This document shows positions 13,179 through 28,100 of a stretch of DNA of 64,000 nt, piece after piece. Source of the stretch: Siphonodentalium dalli (taxonomy: Eukaryota > Mollusca > Scaphopoda > Gadilida > Siphonodentaliidae); assembly GCA_032622095.1 (NCBI GenBank), contig CP136065.1, forward strand, positions 155,379,577-155,443,576. The letters are read 5' to 3'. Numbering within the stretch: position 1 is the stretch's first letter; each line of letters begins with the position of its first letter. A program made the position numbers and the translations under genes. Below the pieces are notes generated by a model, which did no database searches, was not told the DNA's origin, and saw nothing but the letters and a program-made list of their open reading frames with translations.

Positions 13179-16100
13179 GGCCGATTTTACAGACCGTAAA
13201 TTAGGGCCGATGAGATCGGCCCCTGGCACTGAAAGGGTTAATTAGGAATTATATAAAGAGTAAGTGACACAAAAACACATTTCCTGGATAGTGTATTAAG
13301 GGTAGATTATGTATAGAAATAGATAAGAGTGACCTTTTCGGCCAATTCTGGAATTAAATTGCAAGAAATAACATGCATTTCAATAATATTTATGAATTTT
13401 AAAGTTCTACTTCGTGCAACCAATCAAATGCCATCGAAATTAATGTGACCGACTCAACCAGAGACAAAACAACAGTTATGTGCCAATTCTCAATTATTTT
13501 TGCATTTTCACACAATTGAGCATGCAAACATGTATACAAGATCCACAAATAAGAAATACCATTTTAAAATATACCTCAACATATGAGCCAGGAAAATAGC
13601 CGACTTTCTGGCCCACACATCCGAGCCACCATCCGCTCTCAAGCATTTCAAACACGATAACTTTATCACCCTCTTCAAAGGACAGGTCATCATCCTTTTC
13701 TTCAGTATACGAAAAGAGTGCCACATGCTCTGAAAAAGAAGAGTCATTCAAGAAATACAAAACAATATGCGGAACAGGTTACACAAGCCTGTAGTTAACA
13801 AGAGGTGTGCACTTGAGTGCTAGCATACCCCCACCGTGGCAAATTCAGCCCGCATTATCCGTAAACCCAACAAAAAAGATTTTTAACTTTAAAGAAAAAT
13901 TCAGACTAATATGGTGTCACAAGAAGCTTGCACAGAAAAAATTATTCAAATTGGTTCATATTTGTTAAAGTTATTAAGTCGGACAGAATTTTCTAAGTCA
14001 AAATAAGTCGAAAATGAAGTGTAATATTAAGAAAATCAATCTGAGCCAATCACTAGCATCATGTAGAGCGGGTATTGTGAGAAGCATGTATACCAAAAAT
14101 TATTGAAATCGGTTCATATTTGTTAAAGTTATTAAGTCGGACAGAATTTTCTAAGTCAAAATAAGTCGAAAATGAGGCGTAACTTAAAATTAGCATCATG
14201 CGGAGAGGCAGTCCCAAGGAGATTGCATACAACAAATTATTGAAATCGGTTCATAGTTGTTTGAGTTATGAGGTTGGACGGACGGACGGACACAAGGACG
14301 GAGAAAGCGTGACGGCACAGCGGACGGACGCACAGAGTCAATCCAGTATACCCCCCATTTTCTTCGAAAGTGGGGGTATAATAAGGAGCATGTTCTGATC
14401 AAACTAGAGCAGCGCCTGCAATGGCTGCAGCCGGTTCATTGGTTGGCTTGTACAAATGACTGGGGTAATATTGTACCAAGCGTGTTAGAGCAAGTAATTG
14501 GTTAATCGCAATATAAAACTGGTCATTATTATTATCCTGGCAACACTTCACATGACAGCAATACAAGTTTCTATGAAGTTCTTTTTGAAGACATGTGCAT
14601 TAGCAGGGTTTCCGCTGGGGGTTGGGGAATGGGGGCGTTAGCTGCTAAGGGGAAAATCCAGTAAATAATTTCAATGTAGGAACACCGATTTATCTACATG
14701 TACTTTCGCCATATAGGTCTATAACAAGAAGTGTAAGATAGTGTAATTGGCAGATCGTTTTACCTGCATATATTTTCTACCAAAGTTGTCAAACCCTCTA
14801 ACTTCAAAAGCAATAGAAATTTATTGTGATTCGTAAAAAATATACAATGCAGTCTATAAATAAATAATCCGCAGACACTCTATGTACCCATTTAAATGTT
14901 CAGAACTTATTTATGGATGTGTAACAACTGGAAATTTTGGAACATACAGTCGCAAAGACAGTGGATATAAATGTCTTAATTTTAACACAGCGGTAACCCA
15001 TCCTGAGATCTGAAGTTAAACCTAAACTAGAGGTGTGACTGTCCCAATGGGACTAAGGATACCCCCCCCCCGTGTTTTTAAAATACTAAGATGTTTCACA
15101 TGTCAGTAAACATTTAGTTAAAGCCACATGGTGGTTTGCGCTCCAAAATACACAAAATAATATTCGCTTTTGAAATTTTCCCGGTATCAAAATAGGTAGA
15201 TAAATACCAAACTACCTTTCTACGACCAATATATGTCCCATAAAGACGCATTCAAGTCATGAAAATTACAACAAAATCGAAATGTTCGGGTCCCGAACAT
15301 TTCTTCCAACCTAGTTGCCATTTTGGATGATGCAATCACCGACAACAGCCGAGGATTTCCGGGTGTATTCGTAAATAAGCTTCCCTAGCGTCTTATATAA
15401 GGAGTTTCAATTTGATCGTATGTGTCCCTGTGATAAAAATGGTCTCTGTTGACAAGAATTTAATGATAGGACGGTCATCCTGAATTTATCCGAGACATGG
15501 CAATGGTGCGATTGGGGGAGGGGGTTCAGAAAGGAACATAATATTACTTATATATGTATAATAAGTAATTATGTTGAGATGCTGAATATATTTCTTATAG
15601 AATATAGGAATGGGTCGCCAAGTATTAGATCATGTCATGAATTTATACTCTGGCTACCGTAGAGATCATATTCAACCAGTTAAAAATATGGGAACGTTTT
15701 AATATTCTGACGGAGAACTTTATACATTAAAAAAAAAAAACTCAGTGACTATATATATTTATTTATTACTTGTTCCTTAATAATATATTTCACAATATTG
15801 GGTGTGACACTCCAGATTGCATGATTTGTCTGTGACTTGTGAGTCGACATCAAATAAACGTTGAATTGATTACCCGTGAGAAATTTAATGATTGTAAACG
15901 ATGCTAATCTTACTCGACTCAACAAAGTGACATATTTCATGCAACATCGAGCTGGGATCTTCGTGAACTACGTTCACATGCAGTGGAATACACTATTTAC
16001 TGAGGAACGATATTAACTAAGAATATATTAGCTGCACTGGTTTTTTTTTAAATGTTTATAAACTTCCCTATATATCTGAACATGAAACATTTCACATTAC

Positions 16101-19100
16101 TTGAACTGGTGTAGAATTATCTCTACGGGCGTATCCAGTGTAGAGATTCGTGATATGATCTAGCTAAGTATGTATGCATATAGTTTTTCACAATTTACGT
16201 AGATCGATCGTCCATTGCATGTTTATATGTTGAAATCAACTGTAAACAAGATATATAGGCGGGGAGAGTATGTACTCACACACGTATAGCATTGGAACTG
16301 TGTTAATTATCTACTTGGATTAATTGTTTTGAATATATTTTTTTTAACACACGGAAAAATTATATATCATATGAAAGTAGTAGATGTGAGCCTTGTGTTC
16401 TGCGCTGCTGTATAATTTGAAAGTTGTGTCGTGGGAACGGCATGTAAACAATGTATACACATTTTGAGGAAAAATAAGTTAAAATAAATTTAATCCTATT
16501 CTACTACTGAAACCGATGGTGAAGACGTTTTTTTTTTTGGCGTTATTTTTCATGTCGATTTTCTAACTATTCCAATATCAAATGGGGTAACAGGTGTGAT
16601 ATGGCCATGTTGGGACAGACATTCTCATAATTATATGGTTTACGACTAAGCATTGTTTGTGTATATTTCATTTTATTGCTAACTTGGCGATAGTTGGTGC
16701 GCCTAAAGCCACGTATCACAGAAAATCAGCATTTTTCATTACTAGTTGTCATCATGGATGCCATTTTGAATAGAACATTTTGCTCAAAGCGGATTTATCG
16801 GATTTTGGATATGTTGTAGAGAATCCGATCAGACGCTCCTAAATTACTATCTCTTTGGTTCCGGGGGTAAAAAATATTTGACTCAAGCTCAGAGTGATCA
16901 GATATCGATTGTTGAAGTTTGTTATTTCTCAAGATGTGTAATAATATGTGGCCCAGAAACACGTGGTCAAACGGAGGGTCTCGGACAAACTTGCGGATGA
17001 AGATGGATAACTCTAAAGTCAAGTGGTAATACATCATGTACGGTCAAATTTTGTGATACTTTAGTGATAATACGGCCAAATTTTGTTGAACAAAATGTTG
17101 AATACAACAAGTTTTGGGAAAGTTTGATACCATAGTTGACAGTGATTAGCATTATATTGTTGCAATATATCGATTCTGATAACTAAAGTGTATTTTGAAG
17201 AAATGTTGTTGCTGTTGTATATTGATATGGGGACCGTCTGATCGGATTGAGTACCTTTAAAAAGAACTACGGAATTGAACTAACTGCAGTTCATCGACAC
17301 ACTCAACTGAAAATTATTGCCTACAAAATTGCAATTAGAGTATATTTGAGAAAAATCAATGTGTTCCAAGGATCAATGTAAATGACTAAAATTCATGTTG
17401 ACATTGTTTAACAAACTGGAAAACCGTTCTATGGTCACATCCTTGTCAACAGAGGTTATTATTCTCGCATGGACAAATAGGATCCAACGGACACACATTA
17501 TCGTGTACCGAAAATGATAGAGACGCTAGGGAAACTTGGAAAATATTACGTCACAAACATGGCGATATCGAGAATGCACTTATTTCCGAAAACACACGAG
17601 CGCTGCTGGCATTACTCGGAAGATCGGCTGATTAGAAAAATTTAAGCGAAACGATATCAAATTTACGCAAAAATATAACTAACAAAACACGTTTTTAACG
17701 CTATATCGACGAATTAGCTCTGGAATAGTTTGCATATGCATGTTTTGAGACCCCTTTTCTCGAATTACGTACACATAAATTTTAGGGTTCGAATGAGCCA
17801 TGTCCGTTTAAAATAATAAAATAACAGTTCCCATTGCAGGTGCACAACCCTAACCCTAATCTTAAACCTATTGACCAAAAAATGTAGGAATAAAAGCTCG
17901 GACAAAATTATGCATGTTGCAAAAATGTTCTTAAGTCGAAAAAAGGGAATAACTCCACACAAAAAAAGGTCGGACAGACATCATAATCGCAGGTGCACAG
18001 GTTCCCATGGTACTAAATATCAGTGCCAAGATTCAAAAACATTGACCTATAAATGTAGGAATAAAAGCTTGGACAAAATTATGCATGTTGCAAAAATATT
18101 TCTAAGTCGAAAAATGGGGATAGCTATAAATAAAATAACTCCACCACTGAGAAAAACTTTTGTCCACGGACGGATGACGGACGGACAAGCTGATTCCAGT
18201 ATACCCTCCCCTAACTTCATTGCGGGGGGAATAATTATGGTAGAACCTGTGCAAAAATATAAAGTGGAATGTATTTTGCGACATAAATCATAGAGACAAT
18301 TGCCAAGTACAATTAAACTCGTAACCTAACTGCAACATAACTAGCTCAACTCCAAAGAGATGTATTCCTGTGATGACGCCACCATGTCAGTTCTGGTATA
18401 TGTATGCACTTTCGGTAATAATGCGTTCAGCGTCTGTATTCTTGCAAAGATATCAAATAAAGTTGTCCTCTAAATTCCTTATTGAAATCCCAACAAGGTG
18501 GAGAGAAGTTTTATACATCTCTATACTTTTATACACATGATATTTGTCCTGAGGGGTATGGTAGCAGGGGAAATCTGGGCTGGGGGAATGGGACCCTAAT
18601 GATTAAAACCGACTGGCAGTTCAAAAGGGGAAAACTTGGCTAGGGGAACAGGGCTGTTGAGGGGATGCCATGCCGGTATAGCGGAAAGCCTGGCATTAGT
18701 GTTCTCAGAAGACACAAGAGAAACGTCGTGTGTTAGACATATTTCAGTTAAAAGTGTTCTAATAGTTTTCTTGAAGTTCAATAAGAAGTAACTTATTTTC
18801 TCCATGTTCATGGGAAAAAAATTAAGAAAAAAGTTACTTTCTAGTGACATAAGCTATGTTGTCTGGTCTTTCTCTGTCAATCAAGCAGCGACAGCCGAAT
18901 ATACATACCGATCCCAAGCAGATCTTGATCAAGATTAGACATTCTGTTTGCATTGAGTGCTTTATAAGTCTTCCTCTGTACACTGGCCAATGCTTCTGCC
19001 TCTGGTATCTGTGGGTGCAAGATTTGGTAAATAGGATTATTCCACATCAGATCATGTGAAGCACGTTTTGTCAGTGAAGTCATTGTATACATATACAGTA

Positions 19101-22100
19101 ATGCCCTAAATAATCGACTCCTTAACCACAGCAGAATGATGGGTAACTTTTCAGTGTTCAGTCGGAAATATGGCTTGTTGCCATTCCCTATAGCAACAAG
19201 CCATAATTCTTCTGTGGTTATGGAGTTGATTATTTAGGGCATTACTACCATCACCCACATTATACATTGTCATTTATGTCTGGATAACTTTTTAAGTCAA
19301 AATATAAATTGTATCCCCATTCCCATAAGCAGGAGCATATTACAAAGTCAATCTCCCATTTCTCAGGCCAGTATGCATGGTCCCGAAACCCTGCACATGC
19401 AATCTTTAATTCGCGTTTTATGTCAGACAAAATAATATACGATATTTAATAATTGTGGCATGTTTCTATATGAACTTGTCCTGAACTGAGATTGAACATA
19501 CCCTTTTCAAAATGTTTTGTCCTCAGAAACGGAAAATTAACTTTGCTATTAATGACTCCTGAAAATAATCCTCTGCAACTCACTAACTATTATGTTTTCA
19601 GCAAGATATCAACAGCATTGGCTAAACGTCTTTAGTGTCCTAGTAATCATATTTTAACACCAGAGGCTTCCATACAATTATAAACTTCACCTACGATGAC
19701 TGAGATCTAAAGTTGACGCAAATGCATTTTCACTTTCATGACGGGAGCTGCGCTGGTGAAGCATTAAAGACCCTGTGCCAGTACATTCTCTTATATATGA
19801 GTTTCCCATAGGGAGCCTCGCATATATAAGGATAAAGGTAAATATTGTTAGGCCAATGGATTCTCTTATATATGTGAGGCGCCCTATGGGCGACTCACAT
19901 ATATAAGAGAATGCATTGCACAGGGTTTTCGTAAAATTTCAGGAAGCTCCAGTTATGGAAGGGTTTTGCCATAACACGGGTTCAAATGAATCAGTTCTAT
20001 TTTGGATAACACTTCCCACATGGTGGTTCATAAGTAGACCAAAGATCATGAAATCCAACCTACGATGACTAAGATGGAGAGCTCGAAAGTTGTTACAGGT
20101 GGACAAACCAGATAGATAGACGTACTGAACACATTTCTATATTACCCGCTATTTAAGTTTATTTGTGGGGGATAACAAAGATTCCAATAATGCATATATG
20201 TTTAACAACAGACTTGACCCGACAATATAGCTAATACCAGGCCTTGAAATAGTATGTCTGACATTTGCAGAATAAGGTCCCCAGAGGGTGAATTTAGTGA
20301 CGCTACCCCATATAGTCGGCTAGCATAACTAAATTCACCCTCTCGGGACTTCATTCTGCTTAGACCTCATCTGCTGGGAAGTATCTATAGTCTCAAATTA
20401 ACACTTTTTAAGTTACTATTTCCATTCTGTTCAATTTCTATATCTCCTAATTTGCAGAAGATCAAATGCATAATCGGGTGACTAATGAGTGAACATCAAA
20501 AACTTCAACTTGGGGACTTCAATCTGATCCATGATCTCATAGCAATTGAGGCCTCAGCAGAGCAAGGTTCCCAGAGAGTGAATTTGGTGACGCTACTTGC
20601 TGTGTGGGATAGCGGCACTAAATTCACCCTCTGGGGGACCTCATTTTGAAAATGACAGACACACTATTTCAAGGGTTTGGCTCATTTTGTTTTATATTTT
20701 TATTAGAACAAAGAATGACAACCTACATGCACAAATTCATTCTCTCAATCCATGGCTTGGATGAGCGAGACTCTTCCATGCCCTGGCCTACTTTCTTATA
20801 TGTAACATATAATTAGAAAATATTAGGCACATATTTTGTTCGGATAATTTTAACAAAGAGTGTTCAAGCTAAAAGCAAATTGAAGCAAAGATGGTATAAT
20901 TTTTTCCATAATTGGGCTCTTTTGATACACCAATGCTGATAAAAACAATAAATTAGTCTTTGTCTTCAGAAGAATTTTAGATTTCACTTACAGCCATGTT
21001 ACAGCTACAGTATTGCCCTAAATAATCGACTCCTTAGCCACAGCAGAACTGTGGGTAATTTTTCATGATTTAGTCGGAGATATGGCTTGTTGCCATTCGT
21101 CGGAATAAATGGCAACAATATAAATCCTGAAAAATTACCCATAATTCTGCTGTGGTTAAGGAGTCGATTATTTTGGGCATTACTGTACAGTATCTGATTA
21201 ATGGTTTGGCTAATACTAACCTCCTCAACATACACAAGAGGAAACCAGCCATCGTCACCATTAATGAGTCGGATTCCTCGCATCCATCCATTCTGATCAA
21301 TCTCCCTTCCCATCACTATCTCGCCTTTCTTTAGGTTTATTTCCCCATTGTACACAGGTGTATATGAATAAACTGCTCTGTAGAACTTTTCATCTGGTTG
21401 AAGAAGATAAGATGAACACATTAATGTGGGAGTAGTCACAGTACATCTATAGAGCATTATTAATTAGATATGATATTTTTGTCCAGAATAGCATGTTATC
21501 GGCCTAGGCTAATATTGCCCTTAAATCGAATTAGATTTCTCCAATCTGAGTAATATGGATTTATTACATGCTGAAAATCTACTTCACTGCTACAAAATAA
21601 CGTGAAGGTATCCATTTTTGTGACATCACTCATGTGAAAGAGTTGTCAGTTACTAAGAGGCACTCTAATTAATAAATAGGATATTACTTGGTTGGTTTGA
21701 TATTGGCCTGATATCAGCCCTCGGTACCTCATATCAGCCTCGGTATCTCATATCAGCCCTCGGTACATCATATCAGCCTTCGACCTTCAGTCTCAGGCTG
21801 ATATAAAGGTGACCTTGGGATGATTTGAGCCTAATATCAAACAAACAAAGTAATTGATCTAATTATAGCTTTATGATGCTTAAAAAGAGTATTTGTAAGA
21901 GTTGCCATATGTAATTTACACAATGTGCGTTAAAATATGTCAAAGTGGACTCACCGCACTGGAAAAAAATATCTTACTTCATGTCATGAAATGCCAATAA
22001 AAAGTGCTTTTCGTAGTTTAATTACAATGGATATAAACGTACCATGTTTCGTTGGATATACCGGAGCATGAAAGCAGTTCGTGAATTTGACGGCAAGCCA

Positions 22101-25100
22101 ACTCGTTCACAAGCTGTTTTCATGCTCTAATCAATTCAACAGAGTATGTTTATCTCCTAAATATTGAATATATCCTTCAAAATTTGAGCAAGCAAGTAGT
22201 AATGTGTCGTGTTAAATCTCTGAAGTGACTGGTGTCAAAATCAGAGAAATAAATTTGAAAGCATAGGTGTGTGTACTCACCAACATTGCTGTCATTCGGA
22301 ACTATGCTCCTTCTATTATCAACTTCTGGTGATTTCTGAAGTAAACAATCAGAGTGAAAATCAAGTGATGCTGTGGTCCAGTGGTCATCATGCTAGACTT
22401 GTAACGTCATCAAGCCTGAATATAGTGCATCCGACATTTGCAGAATGAGGTCCCCAGAGGGTAAATTTAGTGACGATATTCGGCACAGCAGGCTAGAATC
22501 ACCAAATTCACCCTCTGGGGACCTCATTCTGCTTAGGTCTCAACTGCTATCGGACAAACTAGGATCAGACTGAAGTTCCCCAGTTGAAGTTAATGATGTT
22601 CGCCCATTGGTAACCTCGATTATGCGTTTTATCTTTTGCAAATTCGGGGATATCGAAACTGAACAGAAGGGAAAAAGTAACTAAAAAGAATGTTAATTTG
22701 AGACCATAGATACTTCCCAGAAGATGAGGCCTAAGCAGAATGAGGTCCCAAAGGTTGAATTTGGTGACTTTAACCCACCATGCATTACTAAATTCACCCT
22801 CTGTGGACCTCATTCTGAAAATGTCAGACATATTAAGTTCAGGCTTGAATATCATGGTGTGAAGATATCAAACATTAAAATCCTGCATGCTGCCATTTGG
22901 TCGCCACACTTTGTTAGACAGTTAGTCACATTCAACAAGCGACTTTGTACTGTCACGGGGGATTGGCTAGTAAACTGAGTACTGACCTGGCTTGGAAACA
23001 GAAATGCTCAATCGTAAGTTGTGCCCATGCAGGCAACATGTCGGGTCGAGGGTAATAACTGTTGCACACATTGAAACACATTACTATAGAATGTGTGTAA
23101 TGAATTGACCAACTATTATTTATCATTAAAATAAAAAGTTATCAATAGTTAATTTTATGCAGCATGTGTTCACAGAAATTTAATTAAAGAATGTTGAAGA
23201 CTTCTCATAAGGGAGAGCTCTAAATCATTGTGTGAGATACTAGTAGTTGATGAAGATAATATAAGATTATTCACTTTTTTTTTCAATGTTATAGGCAACA
23301 GCAATTTATTACCCTGGTTTACGAACCATTCCTACAACTTTTTTTCACCAAACTGTAAATTTGTTTTTTTTATTTATTGCTTTTGAAGAATATTTTCTTT
23401 TTATTTCCCCTTCATTTCTATTATTGAAACTGTTATATAGAATGAAATACTTCAACTGATTTTTACAATTAAAATAAAAGATACTTATTTTTTTTAAATC
23501 TTGCAAATTTAGTGTCTAGTTCCACTGTTTATCAATTGTTGAGGCGATGATGATTATTTTTTTCCCGTCCTGCATCTACTTATTTCAACTCAAATGCTTG
23601 TAAAGCAGGCAATAGTATTGGTCCTATTTTATACATATTGGGTGTAATTCGCGTTTTATCAACAACAGACCTTTTCGTGAAACCTGATTTACAGAGAGGT
23701 CCTTGAAGCAATCATTGCAATCTTTCTTCGCAAATTTAAATATTTATGCATTTTTCCAACCAGGTATTCCATTGTGACCTGGGAGTAACACAAACTATAG
23801 TAAAGTTCCAAATAAGGTAGCAAAACCTACATCTACTAGAGCCACAATAAATTTACTAACACTTTCCAACTCAGGGTCTTCGGCAACATCATCGTTATTG
23901 TTCAGCGTAAACGAACTGACTTTGGAAGGCTGTTTTTCGCAGAAACCACTATCTGCATCTTCTAACTTTTCCTTCTCTTTTTCTCCAGATTCTGAAACAA
24001 CTATGAGAGTTTGTAACATAAATAATTGTACTGTTGTATTATATGTGACATTTTGTTCTCCACCAGTTGCACATGAGAATGAAAGTGTGAATGACACTGA
24101 AGATCAACTTGGAGAGAGGCTAATGTCAAATGTTACAGTTAATGGAGCGATAAGGAATGCAGAAAGTTGGTATGTCTATGTAATACAATGTAAACATACA
24201 ATCATAGTATCATATAGATTTACCACAGTTGTGTGTAAAACAATTAATATATATATTAAATCAATAAACAATTCCTAGTATGCAATATTTGCTCATCTTA
24301 TGGGACTAACGAAAAGGTTCGATACAAACAAATCCTATCTAAGGTTTCGGACCGAATCATCACAGTGGTTCGATTCGAACTGAACCTCAATTGGTTCGCA
24401 GGGGACTAATTTACAATTGTGGATAGTTTCTAGTAGTTACGACGGTGTGTTTTCTGAGCATCACTGGAAGTTTTGGTAATATTATTTCAAATCTACATTC
24501 TTTCAGTTTGCAAAGTGTCTGTATACTCACTTAACAGTTTGATTCACTGATATAAGTACATAATATGTTTTTATCATATACAATCTCACCTTGTGGTTGG
24601 ATGAGATCTGCATAGCCCTCTGGAATCCAACCACTTCTGTCATCAATTACACAATACAGCCAGCCATTCGCGGCCTTATCAGAGACCAGCAGGATTTCAT
24701 CCTGTTTGACCGTGAGCTGCGTTTCATCGACTCCCTCATAATCATGGAGGACCCTGTACTGATTCCCAACTTGTGCTGTGAAAACATGAATATGTAAGTT
24801 GAAAAACAATTTTGTAAACAATATTCATGACATGAACAAACCGCAAGAAAAACAGTTCTTAGTTTCAGATAAATTTTCCATTTCATTCTGCATACTCTTT
24901 AAACGTACTCAATCCGTAAAGAGGGTCCCTATCTCAACAGATTCCAACAACAACAATCCGATCAGAGGGTCCTATATTACTATTTCTTTGGCTTTGGGGG
25001 TAAAAAATATTTGATTCGAGTCGAGGAACCCATCAAACCTAGCTCAGAGTTATTAGATATTGATTTTTGAATTTTGTTATTAACTCGAGATGAGTACTAA

Positions 25101-28100
25101 CAACTGCCGTAATCTGCTCTGGATGTGTACTCCAAATCTATTCAAACAGACAAGGATGGATAACTCTAAAATCAAGTGGTAATTTTAACGCAATTTTGAC
25201 TGAGTTCTGGGCCAGATAGTATTCCCGATAAAGAAAAATAATAGATTTCTAAAATCGATATCTAACAAATCTGAGCTTTGATGGGTGACTTCGTCGACTC
25301 GAATCAAATATTTTTGACCCCCGAAGCCATTGAAATAGTAATTGAGAGGAGTTTTATTGGATTGAGTATCTTTAATTTAATGATATAGGCATGTTTAGTA
25401 TCGAATAGCTTAAGATGTGAACTAGAAGCAACCGACTGGTCATTAATTTAACACAACAAAATAAATATAATTTTCAACTTGAATTACGCACAAATGTAAA
25501 TATTTACTACTTTATTCGGGAAGCATTATTGGGCATAAAAATTACGACAATGATTGCGCCAATAAGAGTCACTGCGTAACAAGTACATGTAACACACAAT
25601 CATATAAGCTACAAAAGCACATTCAAATCACTATTTCCTCCCTCTCCAGGTTTATAATGTGAAACATCTTAACTACATTAATATCATTTGCATGATAAGT
25701 TTAACTCCATTACGATGTTGTTCTACCACATTATATTTGACATCACCTGATGTCCTGTCCAATGATCCGTTATCGAATTAATTTTGAAAATCTGACATAA
25801 ATGGGAGGTGTCTGATCGTAAGTTTATTGTTGCAGGGACAAATTATTATATCTCACTATGTCAGGGTTACATGGAGACTTGAAACCTGTACAAGAGAATA
25901 TCTAGGGTGTGGCAAAATATGCCCGTGGTAATTCCAACAAAGGGCCATAACTCCTGTGAAAATTGGCGGGCGGAACCCAAATTTGAACTTGACCTAATTT
26001 TGGGCTGTAAACTCACATGCTAAATTTCATTCCGTTCAGTTCAGACTTTCTACCAGAATCTAAAATTGAATGTAAATTCCAACAAAAAGGGCGATAACTT
26101 TTAAATTCCAAATTTGAATATGACCTGTGTTTTGTGCTAGTAAACCTACATACGAAATTTAAAAAATCAACACTCCAAGTATTAAATTTCCATGTGCCCC
26201 GAATTGCCGGAGATAAAAGACAAGATCATACCTTGTTGAGGCTCTTCAGGCTGTGTCTGCTCCTCCCGCGTTGGGGTGAGTTCGATTATCTCGCCAGCAG
26301 GCAGCCTCTCCTCAGTCGCGACACTGTTCTCCCAAACCTCCTCCTTATTTTTTGACACATTCTAAAATGAAATTCAAAGTTATGATTTTGTTTTAATTTA
26401 AGAAATGAATGTAGTTTAAGTGTTTTACATTATTCACAGTTAACATTAAATATTCTCCAATGGCCACAGTAACATACATTCTCAATAAAACACACTCAAA
26501 CTACACTAATTTCGTATATATACCTGTATACAGCTTTTTCATTATTAATTTCTATAAATTCAGCTGTATGATCTATTCGAAACATTTGGTGCTGAGTTGT
26601 CATAATTTTGAATCATGTTCTCTGCCAATGAAAATCAGATTTATGCTGTGGTCAGTCACCTTCAGCAATGTACTAAAGTTGTTGCGGGGGGGACTTACCC
26701 TTTAATTAACAGAGGATATGTCAGAGGTCAATGTGTACGAGGAGAGGACTTTAAAAAAGCATTTTGCTTGTTGTCCAATCCTCTTCCTAAATCTCTATGT
26801 ATCTCTATGTGTATTGTGTTTGTGTGATAAGTTTGATTTTTTAAATAAATATATTACACCAATGTGTATTGCATTGTCAGTATCATGTTACTCCTAATGC
26901 TCATGAAAGCTGTTTGTATTGATTCCACCATAAAGGAATTAGCCTCTCAAAAAAATATTTTTTTTATCGTCATAATACTAATAATATATGTCTAACAGAC
27001 CCATTTCGCCAAGAAAATTCAAAATCGAGCAGATAGTATTTATATTATTATGATATTAAAAAAATCGCGGAAATATCCGAAGTCAGTCAAGTGAGTGCGA
27101 TCACATGACCACAACGCGGTCACATGACCGATCATCTGCATCAACGCTTACCGATGACAGCGGTGGGTGGAGCTTGAAATAATTCCGCCAATCACGTAAC
27201 GAGTTGATAAATTACGCTGGATAATTACCTAAGCCTTTACGATAAATAGCGATCACGGAATAAAACTCTTTGAATGGGGTGAAGGAGAAGTTCACTCGAT
27301 CTTTTCGACCATCCTGGGCGCTTCGCGCCCATCTACTCACTCACAACTGTTTGAATGTGCTGAATTATGAACTGGCTTTGCTAGAATGTGGATTATATAA
27401 CGAATAATGATGGCTAAAATGCACTTTGATGTGATAAAAGTTATTTGAAATGAGATTAATTTATGCAGAAATGCAATGAGCGAGCGGAATTTCGTGCGAA
27501 ACTAATTTAACTGTTTCTGAAAGAATACAAGTTAGGCCATATACCGGTACTTCATTCTTCGTTGTATGGTACCAATTTCGGAAGCTAGTTTACACATTAG
27601 TGTCATCCAGTTGTGCGCTATATGCGTACATTTAAATACAAATGGGTGTGATTAAAAAGGTGGTAGTTATTTTACTAGTACATGTATCATGATGGCTTAA
27701 ATTCTAGAGCTGAAACGGTTAGACGGTTAACAGGTTAGCATCCGGTTAGCGACGTAACCGGTTAGAAAAAAATGAACCGGACGTAACCGCATCCCGTTGT
27801 CAGTTGAATGTGAACGTGAATAATCCTCAAAAATATTAGGTTAAATGATGCAAAACTAATACTAAATCCTGTGTGACTGATAGTAGAGTGCAATGCAAGC
27901 ATTAATTGGTACACGCGGTAGTATCAGATACTTAGTAGCAATTCTCGAACTGTCTGGAAGTGTCGGCGACCTTCAATCAATTCCGACCCTTTGAAGTTTT
28001 CTCTGATCTTCCGACAAAAGCACATGTGTGTATCAAGTCTGAATGCACACAAGGAAGTGACAACGTAAAAGTGGCGTTGTGTGGCAATGCGTGATTTCGT

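Larger units (their letters stand above)
9677..13574 (-). other. Intron 9 of the SH3 gene
   Basis: Holds two palindrome-A MITEs, Helitron copy 1, the poly-G tract and the piggyBac-like element; remaining DNA (9677-10700, 11970-12773) has no recognisable feature. Confidence 0.65.
13730..18908 (-). other. Intron 8 of the SH3 gene
   Basis: Holds two GGACGGAC-type repeats, the 15118 repeat and palindrome D copy 2. The stretches 14400-15110, 15335-16800 and 17265-17765 show nothing recognisable. 18580-18850 has an open frame on the minus strand without codon character. Confidence 0.6.

Noticed and set aside
17871-18293. Plus-strand frame of 140 codons with internal duplication
   Set aside because: The duplicated KCRNKSxDKIMHVAK segments come from a dispersed non-coding repeat with a GGACGGAC tail; no domain.
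19500-19620. Alternative extra exon with TTTTCAG and GGGTATGT on the minus strand
   Set aside because: Only phase 2 is open, which does not fit the phase left by exon 7; the segment at 18909-19008 fits instead.
21005-21457. SH3 frame extended to 150 codons without splicing
   Set aside because: Beyond the GAG|GTTAGT donor at 21221 the frame runs into a palindrome-A MITE; upstream of 21393 it precedes the acceptor.
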